From NCBI RefSeq assembly GCF_000204055.1, contig NW_006768792.1, forward strand, positions 979,676 to 1,043,675: DNA of 64,000 nt, read 5' to 3'. The stretch comes from Melampsora larici-populina 98AG31 (taxonomy: Eukaryota > Basidiomycota > Pucciniomycetes > Pucciniales > Melampsoraceae). Below the pieces are notes generated by a model. That model searched no databases. It was not told the DNA's origin and saw only the letters and a list, made by a program, of their open reading frames with translations. Positions 24,807 to 37,000 of the stretch are shown here, piece by piece (positions within the stretch are counted from its first letter, which is position 1; each line of letters opens with the position of its first letter). Made by a program: the position numbers and the translations under genes.

Positions 24807-25436
24807 AAGGTGATTTCTAGACTAGTGAGGAATTAGTTTTCAATTCTTTGTAAGGTAAACTGTTTGAACCTACAATTGTTACTTGTAGTTGTCTACAGTG
24901 CGGAGGAAGAACCTCTGTCAGTGTATCAGTAAGTGCAGTCACTTATTAATCCGGCTAGGTAAACATGTACTAACATCTAAAATCTTTGAGTGACACTTTA
25001 GTGTTGGTTTGATAAGATAGAACTTTATCAAAAGATTATAAGGAACTTAAGGAGCTTCATTTGAATAACTTATGGTTAAACAATCTGTGGTATCCCAAGG
25101 AAAAAGAGCAAGATAACAAATGGAAGGAAAAGTGACTGTTTGATGACTGTGGTAAAGCTAAAGGAAATGACTACAAGTAGAGTTTTTTAAAGTATAACCA
25201 AAAAGTTTTTGAGCTGGGTAGATTTGTTTGGTTGTTTCCATTTTTAACGTAAAAAGTAAAATGAAAATGGGTTAGAAGGTGATAAGTTATTCCGGTCAAC
25301 CAGGCAAGCTGGCAAACACAAGTACAGAAGGAAAGTCAGTAGGCAGAAATTTTTGTTTTTGCAATTGAACCTCAAGGTGAATGCTTGTCCTTGTCTGCTT
25401 CACAGGTACTTGTGCAGAGAATGAGGTGACAGATGA

Positions 25437-25887
25437 CACTGCGGGAATTAATAAGTTCAAAACCCGATTGAGCAAAATTGCGGTGTCCGAGTCCGCAATT
25501 CCACTCAATCGTGGATCTAGTTCACAACTCGTTCGCATTACGTTCACAAGCTTTCCTCGAGTTCCCCAGCCAAGCCTATGTAAACATATACACACGGCAT
25601 ACATGTACAAAGGCCCCTTTCAGAGCAAAGACGTAGCCTCAAGAATGTTTACTTTAGCAAATCCAGATTTGACGACTGAGGAATCTGTAAACATAGTGAG
25701 TAGACTCAGGTTTGAGAACTTAAAAGGTTGAAGGGTGACCAGTTGACCCAAGCCATTTACAGCTGAAGGGAAACTTGTGAATGTAATGTGAACAAGTTGT
25801 GAACTAGATCCGCGATTGAGCAGAATTGCGGACTCAGACACCGCAATTTCGCTCAATCGGGGTTTGGACTTATTGATTCCCGCGGTG
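25437..25887. mobile_element. 451-bp CACTG-ended MITE nested in the 4.6-kb element
   Basis: CACTGCGGGAATTAATAAG at the left pairs with the inverted CTTATTGATTCCCGCGGTG at the right. TGA flanks both sides (25434-25436 and 25888-25890). Arms of ~130 bases contain the inverted motif CCGATTGAGC..ATTGCGG twice each. No coding capacity. Confidence 0.8.
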
Positions 25888-27305
25888 TGATAGTGATGAC
25901 AGCGGTAGCTTTTGATTTTTGCAGATTTTCTATGGTTGGCTTGGAAGCGATGGAAGCAATGATAGCAGTAGATTTAAATTGATGTGAATTTACAGTTACA
26001 GTTGACTTGTGGTAAAGAATCACTTTTGTGTTTGGTCGTTTTGTAAGTATGTGAATTTTGTAATGTTGAAACTTGATCTTTGAAATTTTTGTGTATTATT
26101 TGTGCCAAAGTGCCAACTCAGCGGTCAAATTTGGGGTTGTGGTTTGGAAACCGCTAAAAACTGGCAGAAAGTATGGTTTCATCCCAAATACAGGGGGTTT
26201 CAGACCAGTATTTGAGTTGAATCTGGTGTTTGATCCAGTTTTGTCAGTTTCTGACCCGGGGATTCCGAAATTTTGATTTTTGAAATTTCAAGTTGTCACT
26301 TTGACACATGTCGCATTCCGTATGTTAGCAAGGTTCTATCTAGTCATTTAAACACTCTACATATGTTCAAACAGTTCTGCATGAATAGCTCTGTAGGATC
26401 TTTTTTAGAACAGCTACAGATGTGATGTCTGAATGAAAAATGTAGAGGAAAGACTCACCTTTTCAATGCACTTCAAATCGAGTGATTTGATTCAGAACTT
26501 GAAAAGTTATTGATGTTTGAAGATTCCAAAATCCTGTCTTCAAAATCAAGGGCCAAATTTCAGGTATTGTTACAGGTGGGTTTTGATGATTCTCAGCCTT
26601 TATTGTTAGTACATTAACCAATATCCGTGTGTAAAATACAAAAAAATACTCATCTTGACGCCCCAACATCTAGGAACAAGGTGCATATTTTTTCAGATTT
26701 TTAGCTCTCTTTCTGTTGCCTCAGGACTTTTCTATGTCAGTAGGTTTCTTTACCGCCCGGTAAAGATTACATTTGGTGTAGTGTTTGGTACCACGGTCCA
26801 TGTATTGATTTGGTTTTACCTGACGGGTTTGCACTTGAAGTTTCTGAATGACAAACTGTGATTGAATAACACAAAGGAGTTTCTTCATCAGACTTGTTTG
26901 TTTGCATATACGCGGGAAAAAAACACTGGCTTTTGTTGAATTGAAGTAATGAGTGTGAGTGCTGATCGCACTCACCACAAAGTTGGCCATTTTGATTTTA
27001 CCAAACTTGAGAGATGTAAACAACTTCTTCCAATTAAAAGTGACCTGATTTCCTATTCAGATTGGTTTCAATGTTTTTCATGTTAGTTGCTTGACGTTGA
27101 ATTCTGAAATTGAACAGGATCCTAACTTGCTCCACAATTGTGACCAAAGAGTGTAGTTGATAAAATTCAATAAAAGCTATAGTTGTTGTCCAATAATCAA
27201 TCTAAAAATCGAGTTCAAGTTACACTCTGTTTTGCTACTTCAGTCAACTGATCAAGACACTTTGGTATATATTTTCTAAATTACCTCTGATTTCTCTCGT
27301 AGAAT

Positions 27306-27851
27306 TCAAAGCACAATTTTGGTATGTTGGAGTGAGGATTCTGGGCAATTGGCCACCTGATCAAGGTAGAGATGATGGGTAGGAGGAGTTGTAGGGTCAG
27401 AAAGAGTGATGTATTGTTCAAAGAGCCAAATATTTAATATTGCATCAAAGAGTTTCTTAAGAACCCTATTACGATGTTCAGGTAAAAAATCTAACAAAAA
27501 TGTGAAAAGCTCTTGTATAATCTTGGTTCGAGATTGATCAGACTTGATGTATGACCAATTACCATCATGTGTTGGTTGCTAAATGACTAAATTAATTTCT
27601 GGAACGGTTAAAAGGGCCTCATTCAGGTTGATTTGATCTGATTCAGGATTGATTTGCTTGGGTAAAAGTCTTGAGAAATCTTGAAGGTTGTGAGTTAAGA
27701 TCAATGGTTGGGAAGGTGGATGAGATAATCTCCAAAGTCTTACAGGTTTAAAAAGGATCAGATCAAGTAGATCTTGGAGTGGATGAGTTTTGAGTTGAGC
27801 AAAGCATTGGCGATGGAGAACTGGATTTGAACAGGCAGGAAAAAAAAGCAA
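27306..27851 (-). pseudogene. Unknown Leu-rich helical protein fragment, one premature stop
   Basis: One minus frame runs from 27851 to 27306 apart from a TAG at 27579-27581 (CAG would continue as Val-Ile-Gln-Gln-Pro). It is Leu/Pro-rich and helical (LQDLLDLILFKPVRLWRLS, RVLKKLFDAILNIWLFEQY). I recognise no family. No start or terminal exon is clear. It may belong to the same broken gene as the fragments left of the CACTA element, on the same strand. Confidence 0.35.
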
Positions 27852-28140
27852 ATGAGGGAGAAAGAATTGTGAGATAGGATCAACTTATGATTGCATCGGC
27901 TAAGGGGGGCAAGGGTGCAAAAAAGGGTTTAAACCAGGTTTTGTCCAAATTTTGCCTAGTTTTGGGCAAACTGGGTTTGCTCTTAAATTGTATGATCTTC
28001 TTTGACTTTGGTTTCTCAGAGATTCATATTTCACCATCATAAACCGACCTACTTGTCCCTTATGTCAAAGTACTCTCCTTCAAGGCAAACACAAAATATG
28101 TGGAACCTGCCTTGAAAACATCAATGCGGACCAAAACAAA

Positions 28141-28385
28141 CACCTGTGGCTACCCGACCCGTCGCAGACTAACCAAAGATATATGTGTCAGTCTCTTTGG
28201 AGTGACACCGTAGCCTCCCTATAAGACGTCTCGACTGTCTAGACGCGTCTAGCAGAGCCTGACTGATGCAAGTCCCCACTTCCAGACACGTCTAGCACCC
28301 ACAGACACGTCTGTCAGCCCATGGCAGACCACTACACACCTCTCTGACTCCTCCTTGACCAGACCTGTCTGGCACATTTTTTTTT
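28141..28385 (+). repeat. Left TIR of the KDZ transposon
   Basis: The repeat contains AGACGCGTCT, AGACACGTCT (twice) and AGACCTGTCT within 150 bases. The inner edge of the match to the right copy is near 28385, before an A/T-rich tract. Confidence 0.75.
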
Positions 28386-28739
28386 CACCAAGTTCCACTT
28401 CACATGGTCCTTACACCCAATCTCAGAGAACCTTCATGAGTTTAGATCACCAAACAGATCACTCGTGCTACCTACAGATACAGATATGTTCAACCGCTAG
28501 CTATTGAACAACACTGTACCAACATCCAAATCAAACAAAAACAAGATGCCTTGGCCCTCCTCACCTCACCTCTCAGCCTCACATTGTCACACTTTATAAA
28601 CCGATAACACTGTTTCTTATTTGATTTTGCATACTTCTGTCTGCTTGTGTGTATTAATTACAACACAAGAAGAGATATCCATTCCATTAGTTTTTTACAA
28701 CATTAAGTTTTTTGTTGACCATCAAATGTGTTTCAACCG

Positions 28740-29065
28740 AGTCTGGGCGACTTGATTGCAGTATAAATGAGAAACCTGGGCTTAACTCCTCTTAACTTCT
28801 TAACTCGTCAGGATGACTCAATTGAGGTTGAGGTAAACAGTAAACTCAAATTAAAAGAAAAACTTTGACTCGATCGAGGTAAGCAGTAAACTCAAAAGTA
28901 AAGAACAACTTTGACTCGATTGAGGTAAACTTGATTGATCAAATGTAGAGAGAACTTTGAATCGATTGAGGTAAATAGTAAACTTGAATTAAAAGAGCAA
29001 CTCTGACTCGATCCTCTCGATCGAGGTAAACTTGATTTATCAAATGTAGAGGAAACTTTGAGACC
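28740..29065. repeat. Imperfect direct repeats with CTCGATCGAGGTAAAC core
   Basis: A unit of about 55-65 bases (ACTTTGACTCGATCGAGGT followed by AAACAGTAAACTCAAATTAA) recurs four to five times with small changes. The TCGATCGA core is self-complementary. The tract sits just inside the left TIR and downstream of the accessory gene. Confidence 0.6.
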
Positions 29066-29347
29066 AAAACCTAGACAAAATAAACTGAACATCAGATAGA
29101 ACACGTAGAGGAATTCGACTTGTTTGTTTCAGCAAAACCCAGCAAAAATTCAATATAAAAAGCTTTCTGAAATCCAAGAAAATACAGCTGCTCCACACCC
29201 TATAACGAGATTGAAAAGGTCAGAAAAATACATCAAGAAGACACTCAGGGTTTGCTTCTAGTATCACAACAAAAATTGATTTGATACTATTAGAAAAGGA
29301 TGATAACTCTGGACAAAACCAAAAAGATTCAGAAATTATCTCGTGAC

Positions 29348-31407
29348 TCAGAAAGGCACCATAGAGGACATATCAATTCCTCCCCACTCCTCTTCCTCTT
29401 CAACATCTTCATCATCACACTCATTTTGAGCATTTGGTGTTGGCGATTTGGGGTGATTAGCTTCTTCAAGATGACTGTTGTCTTGTAGTGTTTCAGTGTC
29501 CTCTGTAACATCAGGCGCACTTTTGAGCTTGAGCTTGAAAAAACCTTTATTCAAGTCATCGAGCCAAAGCTGGCGAGTGCTAGTAGGCATTTTGTCGAAG
29601 CCTAACTTCAATAGGTCACTTGTAAGGGCTGACCCAGGAAGCTGGACAAGTTCTAGCTTTGGATACTTCTTTGGTAAAAGACTGACCGGATCGGGACCGC
29701 GAGGAAAGCCATTACATTTAATTTTCAATAATGTATCTGGTGAATGTGCATCAGTCTATCTTATCTCATCTAATGGATGAAAGCAAAAGGCGACTTACCT
29801 ATTTCAGAACGCAGCTTGCCAGCTAGTTTTCCTTTCAAGATATCGCCAGGTGAGGCTTGCTTTGTCGAAGTCGATTTCCCACCGATTTGGCTTGCAACAG
29901 CTTCATTGACTGCAAGGCCTTGAATATGAGTGGCAAAGATTGTGGCGAAATTAGCCTTCCTGTCAAGATAATCGGCCATATCTTTGTTAGACGTATATTC
30001 CCGGCACCATCCAGGCTCAGACTTTTTCCCCTCAGTAGCTGCATGAATAGTTGATGCGATGAGATAATACGCAAACTGCATTCGATTGGACTCGTTTTTG
30101 ATCTAAAAACAAAAGATCCAAAAACAAAAGTGGATACCACATCAGTCAGTCAAGATGATAGTCTTGAACGATAAAAAAAGATAAACCAACCTGCTTGTGA
30201 AGTTGTTCCACACATTTGAGGGACTTGCGATTAAATTCCGGGAGCGGAGGCCCTTGTGGTAGCCCAGCAGCAACTTTTGCATATACCATTGCAACCTTGT
30301 CTTTACATACCATCTCATCATATAAGGCCTGTAGTTCTACTAGTTCCTCAGGCTGAAGCACAATTTCTTCTCCTTCCTCATCACCGTCATCATTGTTTAT
30401 AGGCTTAGGGAGTCCAGACAAAGTATAAAAGATCTGAGGGTCAAATACTCGCCGACGTTCTTCAGGGAGTGCTGTCCATGCTGCCCCCACATCTTTATTC
30501 CGTTGACCTAAGACACCTTTCTGTCCTCTATTAGGCACTGTGATCATCATTGGGTGGGTAAATAGCTCCTCAGTGCAATTTACAGTATTTTACATAGATT
30601 GGTTTCAACTTACTTCTGTGTTTGCTTTTTTCGTTTGCATATGACATCCAGAGATGATAGTCATCTTGGCCTGGCTTACCACCTATCTCACCACTATACA
30701 TCAAGCATAAGCCATAAGACATATTAGATATCAGTTGTACTTTGCATCGATATGTGAAGAACCTTCACTTACATTGACTTATTGAGTGTATATAGAGAAA
30801 CATTTCCCATCATTGCCAACAAGGCCTTGTGATGGCGATAAATCTTCTGAATAGCAACAAGCTCGTCAAAAATCTTCGGTGGAACCACATTCCCAGTCCT
30901 CCGCCCACGCATATGAGATGAGATTTGATACTCAGGCCACTGATTGAGGGATTGCTTATAATTATCAATGGTCGGTAAAATGGTATCTGAGTCTAATAGG
31001 GTTGACCCGTTGTTGTGTGTAGCCGGTGGATTAGAGTTATTTGAACTGTTACTTTGATTGTGAATGGGACGAGTTATTGACGGGGGAAGTAAAAAGTCAT
31101 TGTCGTCGTCGTCAGCAGCGTCCATCACAGTGTTGGAAAGGTTGTTGTCATTGTGATGATCACTCAAGTCATAGTCGTTCTGCGTGTTGATAGGATCGGG
31201 TTCGTCAGTTACTGCTGCTTGTCGTGTACGCTTCGATTTGCTTTTGGTTCCTGATTTTGAGTTGGATGATTTTGCTGATTTTTTACGTTTGTTAGTAGTT
31301 CTTGTGACACATTGGTCAGTTTCTGAGTCGGATGAGGTTCCTGAGGGACGACTATCAGGAGGTGGTGGAGATGGATGTTGTGCACCAGATCGAGTTTGTC
31401 GGGCCAT
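29348..31407 (-). CDS. HMG-box-like accessory protein B of the KDZ transposon, apparently intact
   Basis: Five exons (31407-30773, 30693-30614, 30537-30191, 30102-29799, 29736-29348) join at GT/AG borders with introns of 62-88 nt to 585 codons without a stop. The start is MARQTRSGAQHPSP. Residues 1-150 are disordered and Ser/Asp-rich with a basic nuclear-signal-like patch (NKRKKSAKSSNSK). Then come IYRHHKALLAMMGNVSLYTL, an HMG-like segment (HLWMSYANEKSKHR, RNKDVGAAWTALPEE, FDPQIF), a helical region ending CVEQLHKQ, a segment with WCREYTSNKDMADYL, and an acidic tail (EDVEEEEEWGG). Exon order and motifs match the gene at 6653-10060, beside another KDZ gene, so this is a recurring partner. Divergent transcription from the transposase suggests a shared promoter region. 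The HMG assignment is from pattern only. Confidence 0.7.
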
Positions 31408-32283
31408 TTGAGTGTTGTTGATTAAGGTATGTATCGATTGAAGGTAATAATGTGTGATGGGGTTGCTTGAATTCTTGAATTTGTATTGCTGATGTGACCG
31501 ACCGAGTGAAAGAGAGTAGGGTAAAGGGTGAGATAGGGTGAGAAAGGGTGAGAAAGGGTGAGAAACGAAATAAGACGAGGTTCCAGATGGTAGATTTACT
31601 TACCAATTTTAGCCCCGGCCTCATACCATGTCTCTTATACAATAAAGTACGGTCCCAAACGAACCAATCAATTTAAAATTGATCCAAGAGGTCTTTGATT
31701 TACAAAAAGAATACGTTTTTGACAGGTTTTTGAAGCCAGTACAGGACATCTTCATTCCTAAGACTCAAGGTGCGGTGGATGTATTCAAATGTCAGTGTAC
31801 CAAAAAGTAAAGTCACACATTTCAGAAGAATACTTAAAATGGTCTCTGATAATACGTCTGACCAGTACAAAACCTCTTTATTTGTAAGGTGTGTATGTGT
31901 AAGCAAGTATGTACGTGAAAGTCACACGTCTTTGAATAATATTCTCAAGTCATGAGTCCATTGGAAAGGGACACAGTTGTTTTTATTGAGATTGATGTCT
32001 CATTCACTGATGGATAAGTATTTAGAAATTTTTGATATTTGAATGAATTCCACATAATTACATCATTTTACCTAAATGAAATGGCTTGTGGTCAGGGAAG
32101 CATCTTGCGCATTTTCTGCACACTGAACTTCAGAAATAGGTGATTCAAAGACTGTGATCTGCTTAATTGTGGTGTTGCTAAGTCTTTTTGAGAGCATTTG
32201 ACTGTTTGTTTGCCTGATAAAAACTGGTGAGACTAAGTGGAATGTTAATCTATTGGATTGATCAATCAACAAACTTTTAAGTA

Positions 32284-33745
32284 CAAGTTTGAGGATTGTA
32301 GCGGGTATTTGAAGTTGAATATGTCCACTGAGAATTAAGTTGTGATAGTGAGAAATATGTGCAATGCAGGATAGTGTGAAATGGCAGTCTGGACACCACT
32401 GTGGCTCATCTTCAAACACTTAAGGGAACTTTTTGTTGTTGAGCGGAAGGAATGAACATGATATTTGAGATTGAATGGCTCTTTTCAGGATGAAGATGAT
32501 GAGTTATGACAAAAGGTGATTGATGAAACTTGTTGGGCGTGCAGAGCAGCACTTAAACTGAGGAGCAAAAATTGAATTTGGCTCATCTTCAAACACTTAA
32601 GGGAACTTTTTGTTGTTGAGCGGAAGGAATGAACATGATATTTGAGATTGAATGGCTCTTTTCAGGATGAAGATGATGAGTTATGACAAAGAAGTGATTA
32701 ATGAAACTTGTTGGGCGTGCAGAGCAGCACCTAAAATCAGGGGGAAACATTGAATTTGGCTCATCTTCAAACACTTAAGGGAACTTTTTGGTGTTGAGCC
32801 AAAGGAATGAACATGATATTTGAGATTGAATGGCTCTTTTCAGGATGAAGATGATGAGTTATGACAAAAAGTGATTGATAAAACTTGTTGGGCGTCTAGA
32901 GCAGCACCTAAACTCAGGGGCAAACATTGAATTTGGCTCATCTTCAAACACTTAAGGGAACTTTTTGGTGTTGAGCGGAAGGAATGAACATGATATTTGA
33001 GATTGAATGGCTCTTTTCAGGATGAAGATGATGAGTTATGACAAAAAGTGATTGATGAAACTTGTTGGGCGTGCAGAGAATCACATACACTCAGGAGTAA
33101 CCATGAAAGTTGGACCATCTTGTCTACTTTCAGGTTGACTTTGTGCGCAAATATCTATCAGATCTTAGAAATCAAGGTTGTGTGCATTCTCACAAAACAC
33201 TCAACATGTCTTTGGACACCTATATGAGCCCAAATTCAACCTGAAACGATACAAGATGATCAAAATTTCGAGTTTCCTCATGAGTTTATGTGCTTCTCTG
33301 CACGCCCAACAAGTTTCATTAATCACTTTTTGTCATAACTCATCATCTTCATCCTGAAAAGAGCCATTCAATCTCAAATATCATGTTCATTCCTCCCGCT
33401 CAACAACAAAAAGTCCCCTTAAGTGTTTGAAGATGAGCCAAATTCAATGTTTCCCCTGAGTTTAGGTGCTGCTCTGCACGCCCAACAAGTTTCATCAATC
33501 ACTTTTTGTCATAACTCATCATCTTCATCCTGAAAAGAGCCATTCAATCTCAAATATCATGTTCATTCCTTCCGCTCAACATCAAAAAGTTCCCTTAAGT
33601 GTTTGAAGATGAGCCACAGTGGTGTCCAGATTGCCATTTCACACTATCCTGCATTGCACATATTTCTCACTATCACAACTTAATTCTCAGTGGACATATT
33701 CAACTTCAAATACCCGCTACAATCCTCAAACTTGTGCTTATAACT
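32284..33745. repeat. Foldback repeat with asymmetric tandem arrays between the two KDZ-element genes
   Basis: The left arm is a unique ~120-bp tip (AAGTTTGAGGATTGTAGCGGG) followed by four copies of a ~176-bp unit starting TGGCTCATCTTCAAACACTT (from about 32401, 32579, 32757 and 32935). The right arm is the inverted arrangement with only two units (about 33290-33615) and the inverted tip ending near 33745. The units are highly similar within and between arms. It occupies the intergenic space between the divergent accessory and transposase genes. The remaining spacer (31408-32283 and 33746-34097) shows no gene. Confidence 0.8.
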
Positions 33746-34097
33746 GTTTAGAGTGCTTACAGTGCAAGCATACTGCCCTAATGACCACTCTGGATATTTT
33801 GCTTGTGGTACCTAGCAAAATCTTTTGATTCTTAAAGGTGTTGAATACCATTCTAATTACATGGTGTTCATAGACCATTTCATTGCTGTTCACTAGGCTT
33901 TTGACATCCTTGGCGGGTTTTTCTGGGGTCCATCCCAATTGGGCCTAGTCTAGAATTGTAATTTGATTTTTCTACTTCAAAGTACAAGTGCGGAGTGAAC
34001 AGGTACCAAAAGAGGAAAGGTCCGTTGGGGTGCCTTTTTTGGAAGTCCATTAAACTCTTTGAGACCGCAAGAGTTTTTAAATCTAAATCTTCCTACC

Positions 34098-37000
34098 ATG
34101 CCACCCAAAGGACAGGGCCGCTCGATGCCATGCCCATTGGGCCCTATCAAGAAACCTCGCACAGCAAGGCCTCCAGAAGGTTTGGCTAAACTCATAGCCC
34201 AGGTAGAAGCAAGTAATTCTCAATTTCTTCAAAACCGTACCGGACAAATCGAACGTGCTCTGGCTTCAGGACCTCCTTGTCAGATTCCAGCTGAACCACT
34301 GAATCACAAAATCGAGTTCGAACTGCCTGGACACATCGCAAGCTCGGATGAAGACGATGCTAATGATCAGCATTCAAACATCCTCGTTTCCAATGCTGAT
34401 CCCTTACCTCCTAACGTAGATGTTACATTTCGAGACTACATACGCGGCGAGTATTACAAGAATACGCAATTAACAGAGGTCAAGAATTGGGCGAAAGTCT
34501 TAAATCCAATGTTCATTGCATTTATGTCATGTGCTCGAAAGGCCTCTCAGTGGGGCGACCCTCGCTTATGGGGTGTTGATCACAATAGTCCGTGTTCGTG
34601 TGGTGTTGGAGATACACAAACTCGAGCTGTGGATATGGTGGACATCCTTGGTAGGCCATGAGCTATATCATATCTGTAAAAAATTTTACAAATGACACTG
34701 CTTGGTTTCAAAGAACGAAAGCAAGACCAGTTGTTTTTTTGCAAATGTACACCGGATCAGGTGCGTTTAATCCGGATGGGATACATTGGTGGTTCACCAA
34801 TCTACCCTCAGACAGCGTATTCGATTCGGCTCCTTCGTCTCCACCATGCACTGTGGAAGTACTGCACAGTGCGTGTCCAAGGGTTTGTCCTTGCTCTTGA
34901 CGAGTTCCTTGATGCTTGTAACCCACTAATACTAGCTACTGGTACAGACAACGTAACTTTTCAATTTCATTCCTTATTGTTGATTGAGCGCTGATATGTG
35001 GACAATGAATTTAGCCTCAACGATGGTGTCAAACCTTTTCCTTGGCCATTGATGCTTATAGATATATGTTGAAATTAGAAGATGAACTTTCAATTCAATC
35101 TTTGCAATTGACTCCACTTGAGCAGTTGGCAAAGAACTGTCCGAGATGTTTTGGACCACTTCACGAATACGATAACAAAGAATTGGATGAGCCACATTAT
35201 GTGGTGTGTGTCAACAGCAATTTCCAGCACCGTCGACACAAACACTATGCCAAATTGCAAATTTACCGTGGAGTTTAGAAAATTGAGTAGACATAGAAAA
35301 TTATAGAGAAGCTGGCAAGGGTCAGAAAAATATGAAAAAATAATGGGAGGGCCCTTTGATGCATTCCAATTGTCTGGCATATTTTTTCATATTTTTAAAA
35401 CCACAATGCACATAACACTACACAAAATATAATATCTTCTGGGCAGAAAATATAAAAACCAACAAACAGATATATTGAGCAGTCTTGAAGAGAGACAAAA
35501 ATACACAAGAATATGCATATTGTTCCTATGGCTGTGACCTTTGATTTGAGTATTTTGTTGTATTTTTAGTGTGAAAATTGTTGATTGTACTAACAAAAAA
35601 GCTCCAGGATTGTCACATTACAACCTGTAACAGAGATTGAAGGGCATAGTTTGAATTCAACAATCCCTTATATCTTTGTCAATTCTTGATCAAACCACTT
35701 AATTTTTTGTTCATTGGAAAGCCAAAGTCTGTGACTAAATCTTTCATCAAGACAGAAAGCTTGCATCTAATTCCAAAGAATATCTACGTGGATATATAGC
35801 AAATTGTTTCAAAGACAAATAGCTTTTTTTGTAGCGGAGCTACAGATTTGATGTGTTAACTTAACATTCAAATGCATTCCATGGCTTCCTAATGAACTAA
35901 TTATGAAGTGTTTTGGCCCAGAATTGCAAAAGATATGAGGGATATAGAATTTGATATAGAATTCCAGATTTCCCCTTGTCACCCCTTAGCCAAATTCCAA
36001 TCTCTGTTACAGGTTGTAATCTGAGAATCTTGGAGGTTTTTTGTTAGTCCAATCAATAATTTTCACACTAAAAATACAAAAAAATACTCAAATCAAAGCT
36101 CTCAATCATAGGAACAATATTCAAATTTTTGTATATTTTTGTCTCTCTCCCAGACTACTCAATATCTTTGTGTGTTAGTTATTATATTTTCTGCCCAGAA
36201 GATATTATATTTTCTGTATTGTTATATGCATTGTGGTTTTAAAAATATGAAAAAATATGCCAGACAATCGGAATGCATCAAAGGGTCCTCCCATTATTTT
36301 TCCATATTTTTCTGACCCTTGCCAGCGTCTCTATAATTTTCTATGTCTACTCAATTTTCTAAACTCCACGGTAAATTTGCAATTTGGTGTAGTGAAAGCT
36401 GCAAGCCAAGAATACAAAGAGAAAAAGGTTGCATTACCCTCTCTTTTCATCGATCCAGAAGAGGTAGTCAAATGGGAACCTGGAGGAGTTAAGAAAAACC
36501 AAGACGCTGTTCAATCAGTATGTAGATTTGATAACCAATAGACATCTACTTATCTTGACAGATTTGATGTTTTCTACCAGGACCCTTGCAGTGCTCAGCA
36601 CACTGCTGCAGCGGATCATCGCGGGGCTGCTACGTGGAAAGGATGTGATGAGACAGGCCTCATTGGAATGGCCTGTCGGCATGATCACATCCTTTCGTAT
36701 GTGAATGTTGTTCAAACGGGCGAAAGGTGAGGAAGCTCAAGGAGTTCTTCTCACAAATCAATCTCAGGAATTGTTACATTTTCAGACAGTGTTATGTCCT
36801 GGCCATGATTGACCAACTATTTGAAAGAATTTATGAATCTGATAAGCCAAAAAAAAGGGTAGGGGTATTGTACGACATAGGCTGCACATTAGAGAAAAGT
36901 ATAATGAAGGTTTGTTGCTTTTGTTGATTCATTTATGTGTGCATTTACCTAATCAGCTGAGAATGAATACATCTAGAACAAACTATTCCAGGATGAATGT

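Larger units (their letters stand above)
22146..26783. mobile_element. 4.6-kb CACTA-ended element with long inverted arms and TTT target duplication
   Basis: The left end CACTACACCAAATGTAATC and right end GATTACATTTGGTGTAGTG are exact inverted copies, flanked by TTT on both sides (22143-22145 and 26784-26786). Homology continues inward for about 600-740 bases on each arm (22146-22770 and about 26040-26783). A hairpin TTTACCGGGCGGTAAAG sits near each tip. CACTA ends with 3-bp duplications are the hallmark of the CMC (CACTA/EnSpm) superfamily. No transposase is encoded, so it is non-autonomous. Inside are the palindromic cluster, unknown exons and a nested MITE described separately. Confidence 0.85.

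Noticed and set aside
26721..27023. 100-codon minus-strand frame right of the CACTA element
   Set aside because: No motif, and part of it lies inside the element's right arm; frames across the junction do not join convincingly.
32401..33080. CRISPR-like array
   Set aside because: Units are ~176 bp, contiguous without spacers, and mirrored in an inverted arm; this is a eukaryotic foldback repeat.
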